A DNA stretch of 64,000 nt from Methylocapsa aurea (GTDB taxonomy: Bacteria > Pseudomonadota > Alphaproteobacteria > Rhizobiales > Beijerinckiaceae): the NCBI RefSeq assembly GCF_000746085.1, contig NZ_JQKO01000018.1, positions 1 through 64,000 on the forward strand, in the 5' to 3' direction. The notes beneath the pieces were generated by a model, which did no database searches, was not told where the DNA came from, and worked only from the letters and a program-made list of their open reading frames with translations. Shown here piece after piece: positions 45,950 to 54,990 of the stretch; positions within the stretch are counted from its first letter, which is position 1; each line of letters starts with the position of its first letter. A program made the position numbers and the translations under genes.

Positions 45950-48268
45950 TTAAAATACCAATCGCCCCGCCTCTTCAAATGTCAGATCAGAAAGATCCAG
46001 CCCGACATCGTCGCGATAGAGGCTCGTATCCGTCAGCGCCACGAATTGCTCGCCAAAACGGTCCGGCTGGATCACCTGCGCCGCGCCGCGCTGGATCAGT
46101 TTGGCGCGGTCGCGCGGCGGGACATTGACGAGATAGCGCTGCAGCTTGCGTGCGATGCCGCCGACTTTGTCGGCGTGGCGCAAATCCTCGATCAAATCCC
46201 TCGCTGGCTCATTCCAACCGATAAGAATCGGCGCCATGGCGTCGTCGATCATCTGGAAGCGTCGCGCGATGGATTCCATCGGCAGCTTGGGCGGTTCTCG
46301 TGGCCGCTTTTGGTCCGGCGCATAGGCCCGCAGCAGCTCCAGGATGCCGTTTTCGTCGAGCGCTTCCTCGCCCTTCAGCCAGAACAGCTCGCGGAAATAG
46401 TCTTCGATCGCCGGCGGATCGAGCAGCCCGCCTTCGAGTTCGCCACGGTCCAGCGCGCGCCAGACCTTTTTCGTCGCCGACCAGCGCTTTGTCATCTCGG
46501 GATGGCTGTTGGCCTCCTCCGTTTCAAATACCAGCACGCGACTCTCGGAGGCCGTCCGCTTGCCCTCTCGATTGCAACGGCCCGCCGCCTGGGCGATCTG
46601 GTCGAGCCCGGCCTCGGCGCGCAGCACGGCGGGAAAATCAATATCGACGCCCGCCTCGATCAGCGAGGTGGACACCACCCGCGCCGGCCGCTCGTCTTTT
46701 AGATCCTGCCGCACCCCGTTCAACACCCTGGCGCGGTGGGCGGCGCACATCATGGTGGACAGGTGGCGCGCCCCCGCCTCAGCCCGCATTCGGGAGAACA
46801 GTTCGCGGGCGTGCCTGCGCGTGTTGACAATGACCAGCACCTGGCTGCGCGCCGAGATCCGCTCGGCCAGCGCCGCGTCGTCCAGCTTGCCGGCCCGCTC
46901 GATCTCCACCCGCTTCAAAATCTGGAACAGCGGCCTCTCGTCGACAATGATGGGCCGGACATCGCGCAGGCCGCCGACGAAGGAATTCTCTGCGCCGGGA
47001 TTTTCCAGCAAGGCCGGTTGCGTGGCGGTCGACAGCACGACGGTTGCTTTGTAGTTGCGCGCGAGTTCGTCGATCGCCAGCACGATGGGTCGCAGCACCG
47101 GCAGCGGCAGGGTCTGCGCTTCGTCGATGATGACCACCGAGCGGGCGATGTTGTGCAGCTTGCGGCAGCGCGACGTCTTGTTGTGGAAGAGGCTTTCGAA
47201 AAACTGCACCGCCGTCGTCACGACGATCGGCGCATCCCAATTCTCCTGCGAAAGCCGCAGCTTATCGCCCATTTCGGGCGCGTCCTCCTCGCGCCGGATC
47301 TTCGTGTCGTCGAAGGCGCCGTGATGTTCCAGCACGGCGCTCTCATGCTCGCCCAACGCCTTGCGAAAAACATCCGCCGTCTGCTCCACCACCGAGGTGA
47401 ACGGAATCACCACGATCACCCGGTCGAGACCATGTTTCACGGCATGGTCGAGCGCGAAGGCGAGCGAGGCCAGCGTCTTGCCGCCGCCGGTCGGCGCCGC
47501 CAGAGTGAAGACGCCTTGCGACTCCGCGGCGCTGGCGCGGGCCGCGGCCAGGATCCCGGCGCGGGCGTCGTTCAGTTGGCCCGGATGTTCGCGCCGCGCC
47601 TCCTCGGCTTTCATCGCGAGGAAGCCGTCGAGCCGGCTCTTCAGATCACTCAATGCGACGTCGGGAAAGCCACGATTCTTTGCGCCGTAGAACGACTCGG
47701 TCGCGATGAAATCCGCATCGACGAGCGCCGAAAACACCATGCGCGTGAAGAACGCAAGGCAAAAAGCGAAGGCCGCTTTTGCATCGTCGGACTTTGCTTC
47801 CTTGCGCGGTTTGAGCGGCGGCCCGCCGGGCGAAGGCGGATGCGCCAGCCCTTCCGCGGACCAGAGGCGCTTCTGCCGTTCCAGGTCGCCAACACAATGC
47901 TCCAGCCGCGCGTCGAGCGGCGTGATGATCGGCGCCGAACCCGCGCCGTCCTGCGTGGCGTCCATCAGCCCGGTGTGATGCCCGGCGATGATGGGCGCAA
48001 GAACGCCGCTGAAAAAGCCGTAGAGCTCCATCGCCAGGGCGGCGCCCGGCCCGGCATGGTCGAATGGCGTCTTGGAGCCCGCGAGGCGCGCCTGGAATCT
48101 TGGATCGATTTTGCCGAAGTCGTGCAGCCAGCCCACCAGTTGGCCGAAGTCCGCCGCGCCGAATTTGCCCGCTCGGGCTTCCGCCAGCACGGCGACCCTC
48201 TCCAGATGATCGCCAAGCGGCTCCGGCGCCTTGTCCGGGCTTTTGGCGGAATGGGCGTAGACAGGCAT
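45950..48268 (-). CDS. cas3: CRISPR helicase-nuclease Cas3 (type I-C)
   Basis: A 772-residue target-degrading enzyme. The N-terminal HD nuclease has HLERVAVLAEARAGKFGAAD, the HD pair in LVGWLHDFGKIDPRFQARL, and a downstream metal histidine pair in IIAGHHTGLMD. The helicase has Walker A in APTGGGKTLASLAFALDHAV, the DEAQ box in SVVIIDEAQTLPLPVLRPIV, and motif VI-like in DQIAQAAGRCNREGKRTASE. All motifs are intact, so interference is expected to work. It is the first gene of the cas operon; the 260 bp upstream (48269-48529) must hold the operon promoter. Confidence 0.97.
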   Translation of the reverse strand: MPVYAHSAKSPDKAPEPLGDHLERVAVLAEARAGKFGAADFGQLVGWLHDFGKIDPRFQARLAGSKTPFDHAGPGAALAMELYGFFSGVLAPIIAGHHTGLMDATQDGAGSAPIITPLDARLEHCVGDLERQKRLWSAEGLAHPPSPGGPPLKPRKEAKSDDAKAAFAFCLAFFTRMVFSALVDADFIATESFYGAKNRGFPDVALSDLKSRLDGFLAMKAEEARREHPGQLNDARAGILAAARASAAESQGVFTLAAPTGGGKTLASLAFALDHAVKHGLDRVIVVIPFTSVVEQTADVFRKALGEHESAVLEHHGAFDDTKIRREEDAPEMGDKLRLSQENWDAPIVVTTAVQFFESLFHNKTSRCRKLHNIARSVVIIDEAQTLPLPVLRPIVLAIDELARNYKATVVLSTATQPALLENPGAENSFVGGLRDVRPIIVDERPLFQILKRVEIERAGKLDDAALAERISARSQVLVIVNTRRHARELFSRMRAEAGARHLSTMMCAAHRARVLNGVRQDLKDERPARVVSTSLIEAGVDIDFPAVLRAEAGLDQIAQAAGRCNREGKRTASESRVLVFETEEANSHPEMTKRWSATKKVWRALDRGELEGGLLDPPAIEDYFRELFWLKGEEALDENGILELLRAYAPDQKRPREPPKLPMESIARRFQMIDDAMAPILIGWNEPARDLIEDLRHADKVGGIARKLQRYLVNVPPRDRAKLIQRGAAQVIQPDRFGEQFVALTDTSLYRDDVGLDLSDLTFEEAGRLVF

Positions 48269-48529
48269 TTTGAGGCCCTCCCTCTCTCGAAATCATCACC
48301 GGCGCGCCGATATGATGTCAGCCCTGCGCTTGGCGTGCTTGCGGCATGATCTTGATCGTAGGCCGTGGATGGACGTCGCGACCCATGCCAATCGACTGAC
48401 GGACGGGAGCCTTTGACGCGGTCAGGAGAGCCGACCGACTGCTAAGCGGCCCCGGAGTCTCCCCTTGCGCAGATCAAGCCGGCCGGCGCAAAAGGTCGTC
48501 ACAAGATAGGCCCAGCCTTGAGCTTTTCC

Positions 48530-49054
48530 ATGCATGCAATTCGCCCCGCGTTAACGGCGGCAATTCTTTTCGCCTCCGCGGCCCCCTGCGCGGCCGATCC
48601 CGCGCCAAGAATCCACTACGCTCCGGCCGAGAACCTCGAAAAAATTGATGTCGCGCTGATCGACGGCGCGCGGCGGGAGATTGATCTCGCCGCCTATGTT
48701 CTGACCGATTGGCCGGTGATCCTGGCTCTCACGCGAGCCGCCAATCGCGGCGTCAAGCTGCGCCTTTATCTCGACGGAGCGCAACTGGCCAATCGCCCGC
48801 CGCGGGACGTTTTTCAGGATCTCGCGGCAACCCCGACCGTCCAGATCCGCATCAAGCCCTTAAACAAGCGGCCGATGCATCTGAAATCCTACCAGATCGA
48901 CAGACGATTGCTTCGGACTGGCGCGGCAAATCTTTCCGCGTCCGGCCTTAAGCAGCAAGACAACGACCTCATTGTAATCAAGGGCCTAGAGGCTTCGATG
49001 AACTTCAAACGCCACTTCGAAGCGATCTGGGCGAAGGGAGAGGCGTGGAAATAA
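48530..49054 (+). CDS. Secreted phospholipase D-like protein (single HKD motif)
   Basis: A 174-residue protein with a signal peptide (MHAIRPALTAAILFASAAPC, cleaved near CAA-DP). One PLD/Nuc-type HxKxxxxD motif, in RPMHLKSYQIDRRLLRTGAA, followed by NLSASGLKQQDNDLIVI, which matches the GSxN-like strand of the family. A single HKD motif means it should work as a homodimer, as in the Nuc endonuclease. Periplasmic nuclease or phosphodiesterase is the likely role. The ATG at 48530 begins the signal; an upstream TTG at 48518 is less likely. Divergent from cas3; a functional link is unproven. Confidence 0.85.
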   Translation: MHAIRPALTAAILFASAAPCAADPAPRIHYAPAENLEKIDVALIDGARREIDLAAYVLTDWPVILALTRAANRGVKLRLYLDGAQLANRPPRDVFQDLAATPTVQIRIKPLNKRPMHLKSYQIDRRLLRTGAANLSASGLKQQDNDLIVIKGLEASMNFKRHFEAIWAKGEAWK

Positions 49055-49283
49055 TCGACCCGACGAGAACGCGGGCTCTCCCCAATGCGCTCAGGCTCCC
49101 CAGCCTCTCCGAACCAAAAGCAATCGAGGCTTGGGCTGAACCTTCGCCCCACAGCTGGCGGCATGCGCATAGGCGCGAGTCTATGCCAGGGAGATGATTG
49201 ATGAAGGCGCCGGGAAAAATGCGCCGGCGGGAGCGGAGAAAAGTGATCAGCGCGCCACGCCGGCGATATTGGGTGGCTGCCGA

Positions 49284-49430
49284 TCAGTTCAGGCCGCCAA
49301 GCGCCCAAAGCGCAGCTAGAATAACAAGACCTAGGGCGAGCGCGCCGCCGAGGCCCTCGTTTCCAAACCAATTATAGCCAAAATAGGCAGCTGCGGCGAT
49401 GATTAGGATAATGACGACTAGAATGACCAT
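49284..49430 (-). CDS. Small two-segment membrane protein
   Basis: A 48-residue hydrophobic protein, MVILVVIILIIAAAAYFGYN, then a short polar turn (WFGNEG) and LGGALALGLVILAALWALGG: two transmembrane helices. Strong ribosome-binding site (GGAGGTAATC before ATG) supports real translation, although an open frame in the same register extends to 49808 without similarity. It resembles the tiny YqaE/DUF3309-like membrane proteins of alphaproteobacteria in shape only. Confidence 0.65.
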   Translation of the reverse strand: MVILVVIILIIAAAAYFGYNWFGNEGLGGALALGLVILAALWALGGLN

Positions 49431-50130
49431 GATTACCTCCCTTGACATCCCAATTATGGCATTCTCGTCCGTTCGCGCCAGGATTTGACTCTCTTTTCTT
49501 GGGCCGAACCGACAAGGCTGGGCTCCACCTCCATGATTGCTGGCCCATGACCCGCGCCACATGACCAGTCCCAGGAGTGAAGCAGCGGTAGCGTAGCTAC
49601 TCGCGATGTCATCACTATGACGCGAATTGGTCCCTCGCCGAACGATGAGCGCCGGACCTCGCAAGGCGTGAAGCGGGAGCGCAAGCGACCTTCCGGATGA
49701 AAGATCTGCGACCGATGCGCGCGTCCAAAATCTCCGAATCTGCTCCCTCAAATCCAGCAAACCCTCCGCTTTATCTTCACGCCATGGCCAACAACAACCC
49801 GAAGTCAAACCCGCCGCCCCACCCGCTTGGCGCAGTCATTGTCAACCATTTACAATGATTAACGCCGGAACAAACGATCAAATAACCGTGCTTGACCACT
49901 CCCTAGATTTCCATGGTCGATCGAAGTAAACTGGTAAAATGCCAGTGGATTGGCGTTACTGCGGATCGCATCCTGACGGCCTCCGTTCCCCGCCCGTCGT
50001 CGAAAAAGGATTGCGCCCCCGACTCGACACGATAATATCGCCCATGCTCGACATGCAGCGCGTTTTCCGGCGGGACCTTAGGATCCGCGATAGCGCGGCG
50101 CCGACTCCCCATGTCACCTGATGGAAATAA
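49431..50130. other. Gene-free stretch before the RND efflux genes
   Basis: About 700 bp in which I see no convincing gene. A short frame at 49784-49858 (24 codons, opening MANNNPKSNPPPHP) and a minus-strand frame at 49903-50157 are both unsupported. The region 49840-49930 is more AT-rich (CAACCATTTACAATGATTAA) and could hold the efflux promoter. No efflux regulator gene (TetR type) is present here. Confidence 0.45.
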
Positions 50131-51342
50131 ATGACGAAGACACGGATGAAAATTCAAGCCCGCGCAATCCGCTTTGCGGCCGCCTTAGGATGCGCGATGC
50201 TTGTGCTTTCCGCATGCAAAGAATCTGCAGCGGTTGAGAAGTCGGTGGCGGCGGCGCCCCCTCAAGTGGGCGTTATTACAATTCATCCCGTCCCACGGCC
50301 CTACATCCGGGAGCTCCCTGGTCGAATTGCGCCAACTCAGGTCGCCGAGGTTCGCGCCCGCGTGGCCGGAATCGTGATCGAACGCACGTTCAAGCAGGGC
50401 GCGGAAGTGAAGGCCGGCGATGTTCTCTATCGCATCGACCCAGCGCGATTCGAAGTTGAGCTCAGCGCTACTCAGGCCGCTCTCGCCAAGGCGAAGGCCG
50501 CGCTCGAACAAGCGGAGCTGCAGGCGGCCCGCGTCGAAAAACTGATCAAGGGACAGGCCGCGTCGCAGGCCCAGTACGAGAACGCCATCGCCACGTGGCG
50601 CCAGGCGCAGGCCGATGTCGCGGCCCGCCAGGCGGACGTCGCGCGGGCGAAGCTCGATCTCGACTATACTTTTGTCCGCTCGCCGATCAGCGGCCGGATC
50701 GGCCGCGCCTTGATGACGGAAGGCGCGCTCGTCGGACATGGCGAAGCGACCCATCTCGCGACTGTCCAGCAACTCGATCCCATCTATGCGGATTTTACTC
50801 AAGCGGCGAGCGAACTTCAGCAGCTGCGGCGCGATTTCGAAAGCGGCGCGCTCGAGCAGATCGCCCCCGACGCCACCAAGGTGCGGCTGGTGCGCGACGA
50901 TGGCACCGTTTATCCGCATCCGGGCCGCTTATTGTTCTCGGACGTGAGCGTGGATCCGAGCACCGGTCAGGTCACCTTGCGGGGTGAGTTCCCGAACCCA
51001 AAGAGCGAACTCTTGCCCGGCGCCTATGTCCGCGTTCAGATCGAGCAAGGCATCGACGCCGACTCGCTTGCGGTGCCGCAGCAAGCGGTGCGGCGAAACG
51101 ACACGGGCGGCAGCGAAGTCTATGTGGTGCGCGCAGACAATCGCGCTTTCATACAGCCGATCCGCACAGGGCGGATTGTCGATGGGCAGTGGCTTGTGCT
51201 CGACGGTCTCCAGCCGGGAGATCGCGTCGTCGTCGAAGGATTCCAAAAATTCTCCGCTGGCGAACTCGTGGACCCTGTGCCCTGGCCGCTCGCGTCGGCG
51301 GCCACGGCATCGGCCGGCGAAGACAATCGCCTGCGCAACTAA
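50131..51342 (+). CDS. RND efflux periplasmic adaptor lipoprotein (AcrA/MexA type)
   Basis: A 403-residue membrane-fusion protein. Lipobox near residues 25-30 (CAMLVLSACKES) gives an inner-membrane-anchored lipoprotein. Adaptor parts are the VGVITIHPVPRPYIRELPGR opening, the barrel/lipoyl half IVIERTFKQGAEVKAGDVLY, a coiled-coil hairpin (ATQAALAKAKAALEQAELQA) and the second lipoyl half LDYTFVRSPISGRIGRALMT. It bridges the permease at 51455 to an outer-membrane channel; no TolC-like gene follows, so the channel must be encoded elsewhere. Likely exports hydrophobic drugs or toxic compounds. Confidence 0.93.
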   Translation: MTKTRMKIQARAIRFAAALGCAMLVLSACKESAAVEKSVAAAPPQVGVITIHPVPRPYIRELPGRIAPTQVAEVRARVAGIVIERTFKQGAEVKAGDVLYRIDPARFEVELSATQAALAKAKAALEQAELQAARVEKLIKGQAASQAQYENAIATWRQAQADVAARQADVARAKLDLDYTFVRSPISGRIGRALMTEGALVGHGEATHLATVQQLDPIYADFTQAASELQQLRRDFESGALEQIAPDATKVRLVRDDGTVYPHPGRLLFSDVSVDPSTGQVTLRGEFPNPKSELLPGAYVRVQIEQGIDADSLAVPQQAVRRNDTGGSEVYVVRADNRAFIQPIRTGRIVDGQWLVLDGLQPGDRVVVEGFQKFSAGELVDPVPWPLASAATASAGEDNRLRN

Positions 51343-51379
51343 AGCGGCTTCCGCGGAAGCGGAAGGTTGCTTTCATTCT

Positions 51380-51437
51380 TTACTGCATCGCATTTTTTGA
51401 CGCGAACCGTTTGCTGCTTCGCTCGTAGATGCTCTAG
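51380..51437. repeat. Half copy of the 28662/40036 dispersed repeat
   Basis: TACTGCATCGCATTTTTTGA followed by CGCGAACCGTTTGCTGCTTC and a GATGCTCTAGA end matches the right half of 40036-40140. It lies between the adaptor and permease genes of one operon. Confidence 0.75.
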
Positions 51438-51454
51438 ACTGAAAAGACGCAATC

Positions 51455-54400
51455 ATGGCCGGCTTCTTCATCGACCGACCGATTTTCGCGATTGTGATCG
51501 CGCTCTTCATCTGCCTCGGCGGCGGGCTCGCCATTCCATTTCTGGCGATCGCCCAATATCCCATTATCGCGCCCCCTTCGATCTCGATCAGCACCAGCTA
51601 TCCCGGCGCTTCGCCGCAAAATCTTTATAACAGCGTCACGCGCCTCATCGAGGAAGAGCTTAACGGCGCCAACGGAATCATGAGCTTCGAGTCGAGCAGC
51701 GACTCGTTGGGACAGGTCGAGATCATCGCCAATTTCGTTCCGGGAACGGACTCGAGCCTGGCTTCTGTCGAGGTCCAGAATAGAATCAAGCGCGTTGAAG
51801 CGCGCCTGCCGCGCGCCGTGATCCAGCAGGGCATTCTGATCGAGGAAGCCTCGAGCGCCGTCCTGCAGATCATCACGCTGCAATCCACCGACGGCAAGTT
51901 GGACGAGGTCGCGCTCGGCGACTACATGGTCCGCAATATCCTCGGCGAGATCCGGCGCATTCCAGGCGTTGGCCGCGCGACCCTTTTTTCCACCGAGCGG
52001 TCGCTGCGGGTTTGGATCGATCCGGAGAAGCTCGTCGGCTACAAGCTCACCTCCGACGATGTGACGAAGGCGCTCGAGGCTCAAAATGCTCAGGTCGCGT
52101 CGGGCGCCGTCGGAGCCGAGCCCAGCCACAAGTCCCAGACCATTTCGGCGATGGTCCTGGTCAAGGGGCAACTCACCCTCCCCGAGGAATTTGAGGCCAT
52201 CGTCCTGCGCAGCAATCCCGACGGCTCGACGGTTCGTCTGCGCGACGTCGCGCGCGTCGAAGTCGGCGGCATGGGCTACCAGTTCACCACGAGGTTGAAC
52301 GGCGAGCCGACCGCCGGCCTGTCCGTCTTGCTGGCCCCAACCGGCAATGCGCTCGCCACAGCCAATGCGGTCGAAGCGAAAATGGAGGAACTGGCGAAGT
52401 TCTTTCCATCCAATATCAAATATAGCATCCCCTACAACATCACTCCGGTCGTCGAGGCTTCGATCAAGAAGGTCCTCACCACGCTGGTCGAGGCCATGGT
52501 CCTCGTCTTCCTGGTGATGTTCCTGTTCCTTCAGAATATCCGCTACACGATCATCCCGGCCGTCGTCGTTCCGGTTGCGCTCATCGGCACCTGCGGCGCG
52601 CTTCTGGCGTTCGGGTTCTCCATCAACCTGCTGACGCTGTTCGCGATGGTGCTCGCCATCGGCATTCTGGTCGACGACGCGATCGTGGTGGTCGAGAATG
52701 TCGAGCGCATCATGTCCGAGGAAGGACTGCCCCCGCGCGAGGCCACCCGCAAGGCCATGACGCAGATCACCGGCGCGATCATCGGCATTACGCTCGTGCT
52801 CATCGCGGTGTTCATCCCGATGGCCTTTTTCCCGGGCTCGGTCGGCATCATCTACCGTCAGTTCTCAGTGACTATGGCGTCGGCGATCGGCTTCTCCGCG
52901 TTTCTGGCTCTGTCTCTGACGCCGGCCCTATGCGCCAGCTTGCTAAAGCCGGTCGCCGCCGGACATCACCACGCGCGAAGGGGCCTTTTCGGCCTGTTCA
53001 ACCGCGGCATGGAAAGCGCGAAGTCCGGATACAGCGGAGTCGTGCGCTGGACGCTTTTGCGCACAGGACGGCTGATGCTGGTTTATGTCGCGCTTGTCAT
53101 TGGGCTTGGGTGGGGTTTCTCGCGCCTTCCCACCGGCTTTCTGCCAATCGACGACCAAGGGTTCATCACTGTCGACGTGCAAACGCCGCCTGAGGCCTCG
53201 TTCAACAGGACCTTGGACGCCGTGAAGCGCGTCGAGGAATTCCTGCTCCATCGGCAAGGCGTCGACCAAGTCACCTTTCTGACCGGATACAGTTTTCTTG
53301 GCCAAGGCCAGAACACCGCGCAGGCTTTCGTCACGCTGAAGGATTGGAGCTTGCGCGGCCCCGACGATTCCGCCGAAGCCATTGTCGCGGACGCCAACAA
53401 GACCCTTGCGTCAGTCAAGGACGCCAAGATCTCCGCGTTGCAGCCGCCGCCGATCGACAACCTTGGAAATTCGAGCGGATTCAGCTTTCGCCTGCAGGAC
53501 CGGGCTCAAAAGGGCTACGAAGACCTCATGCGGGCGAAGGATCAACTCCTCGCCGCCGCGAACGCCAGCCCCATTCTCCAGGATGTTTATGTCGAAGGGC
53601 TATCGCCCGCTCCTCAGGTCGAACTCCTCGTCGATCGCGAAAAGGCGGGCGCGCTGGGCCTGACCTTCCAGGACATCAACAGCACAATCTCCACCAATCT
53701 CGGGTCGACTTATGTCAATGATTTCCCAAATCGGGGCCGCATGCAGCGGGTCATCGTGCAGGCGGATCTTTCGGGACGCATGCAAGCCGACGACATTCTT
53801 GGCTTCAATGTCCAGAATAACCAGGGACATCTGGTTCCCTTTTCTTCCTTCGCCTCCGTCAAATGGACGGTAGGACCGACGCTGTTGGTGGGATTCAACT
53901 ACTATCCTTCGGTGAGAATCAGCGGCTCCGCGAGACCGGGCTTCACGAGCGGCGACGCGATCGCCGAGATGGAGCGCCTCGCCGCCGCCCTGCCGCAAGG
54001 GTTCGGCTTTCAATGGACCGGTCAATCGCTGCAGGAAAAGCTTGCCGGCTCGCAGGCCTCGATGTTGCTTGGCCTTTCGGCGCTGGTGGTGTTTCTTCTG
54101 CTCGCGGCTCTCTATGAAAGCTGGACCATTCCGATCTCCGTCCTCCTGGTGGTTCCGCTCGGCATGTGCGGCGCGGTGCTCGCCGTAGCGCTGCGCGGCA
54201 TGCCCAACGACGTCTATTTCACCATCGGGCTCATCACGATCATCGGCCTCGCCGCCAAGGATGCGATTCTGATCATCGAATTCGCGAAAACCCTTCACGC
54301 GGAAGGCAAGCCGCTGGCCCAAGCCGCCATCGAGGCCTCCTACCTTCGCTTTCGCCCGATCTTGATGACCGGTTTCGCCTTCGTATTCGGCGTTGCGCCG

Positions 54401-54613
54401 ATGGTCATCGCGACGGGCGCGAGCTCCAAGAGCCAGCAAGCGCTCGGCACCGGCGTCATGGGCGGCATGATCGCCGTGGTGATTCTCGCCCTGCTCATGG
54501 TGCCGATGTTCTATGTCGTGGTTCAAAAGCTCTTTTCGCGCCGCGAGAAGGGCGGCAGCCAGGTTGCGCCCGGCGCGCCGAAGAAGTTGGCCGATGCGCA
54601 GCCTTCGCATTGA
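51455..54613 (+). CDS. RND efflux permease, HAE1 family (AcrB/MexB-like)
   Basis: A 1052-residue inner-membrane drug/proton antiporter. It opens MAGFFIDRPIFAIVIALFIC and ends after FSRREKGGS. Family signatures are GGLAIPFLAIAQYPIIAPPS, the TM4 proton-relay aspartates in LAIGILVDDAIVVVENVERI, the segment MTQITGAIIGITLVLIAVFI, and TM10-11 GLAAKDAILIIEFAKTLHAE, which carries the relay Lys. Length and motifs are complete. It is preceded by its adaptor with 112 bp between them. Confidence 0.97.
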   Translation: MAGFFIDRPIFAIVIALFICLGGGLAIPFLAIAQYPIIAPPSISISTSYPGASPQNLYNSVTRLIEEELNGANGIMSFESSSDSLGQVEIIANFVPGTDSSLASVEVQNRIKRVEARLPRAVIQQGILIEEASSAVLQIITLQSTDGKLDEVALGDYMVRNILGEIRRIPGVGRATLFSTERSLRVWIDPEKLVGYKLTSDDVTKALEAQNAQVASGAVGAEPSHKSQTISAMVLVKGQLTLPEEFEAIVLRSNPDGSTVRLRDVARVEVGGMGYQFTTRLNGEPTAGLSVLLAPTGNALATANAVEAKMEELAKFFPSNIKYSIPYNITPVVEASIKKVLTTLVEAMVLVFLVMFLFLQNIRYTIIPAVVVPVALIGTCGALLAFGFSINLLTLFAMVLAIGILVDDAIVVVENVERIMSEEGLPPREATRKAMTQITGAIIGITLVLIAVFIPMAFFPGSVGIIYRQFSVTMASAIGFSAFLALSLTPALCASLLKPVAAGHHHARRGLFGLFNRGMESAKSGYSGVVRWTLLRTGRLMLVYVALVIGLGWGFSRLPTGFLPIDDQGFITVDVQTPPEASFNRTLDAVKRVEEFLLHRQGVDQVTFLTGYSFLGQGQNTAQAFVTLKDWSLRGPDDSAEAIVADANKTLASVKDAKISALQPPPIDNLGNSSGFSFRLQDRAQKGYEDLMRAKDQLLAAANASPILQDVYVEGLSPAPQVELLVDREKAGALGLTFQDINSTISTNLGSTYVNDFPNRGRMQRVIVQADLSGRMQADDILGFNVQNNQGHLVPFSSFASVKWTVGPTLLVGFNYYPSVRISGSARPGFTSGDAIAEMERLAAALPQGFGFQWTGQSLQEKLAGSQASMLLGLSALVVFLLLAALYESWTIPISVLLVVPLGMCGAVLAVALRGMPNDVYFTIGLITIIGLAAKDAILIIEFAKTLHAEGKPLAQAAIEASYLRFRPILMTGFAFVFGVAPMVIATGASSKSQQALGTGVMGGMIAVVILALLMVPMFYVVVQKLFSRREKGGSQVAPGAPKKLADAQPSH

Positions 54614-54699
54614 TGCGCTGCGGCTCCTGCGCAGCAATCGGTTCGAAAATGCCCAGACTCCGGGAGTTGACTTTCCCGGCGCGCTGATAGCATCTTAGC

Positions 54700-54875
54700 C
54701 GCGACGGTTCCCCTTTGGGGGATCAAAAGGGAACACGGTGCGGCCTTACCGCCAAAACCGTGGTTGCCCCCGCAACTGTAAGCGGCGAGCCGCGCGCCAA
54801 TCACGCCACTGGGCAACCGGGAAGGCGGCGCAAGGCAGAGACCCGCGAGCCAGGAGACCTGCCGTCAGCCGTGGT
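54700..54875 (+). promoter_or_regulatory. Cobalamin riboswitch
   Basis: A B12-sensing leader: GGTGCGGCCTTACCGCCAAA, then the conserved TTGCCCCCGCAACTGTAAGC core, GCCACTGGGC, GGGAAGGCGGC and finally the B12 box GAGCCAGGAGACCTGCC at 54847-54863. It lies 115 bp upstream of a TonB-dependent receptor and should switch the operon off when adenosylcobalamin is plentiful. Confidence 0.96.
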
Positions 54876-54990
54876 CATGCGCGAACACATTGGGCGGGGT
54901 GCCTCAATGGGGACTAGGAGCCTCGCCTGAATTTCAGGAGGCGTCTGGACTTTGGTTCGCAGTGACGTGTCACGTTGCTGCGAGATCATC

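Noticed and set aside
46736-48349. A 537-codon plus-strand frame opposite cas3
   Set aside because: Shadow of cas3 in GC-rich DNA; no domain similarity and an atypical composition.
49784-49858. A 24-codon frame (MANNNPKSNPPPHP...) in the gap before the efflux genes
   Set aside because: No ribosome-binding site or conservation evidence; too short to support.
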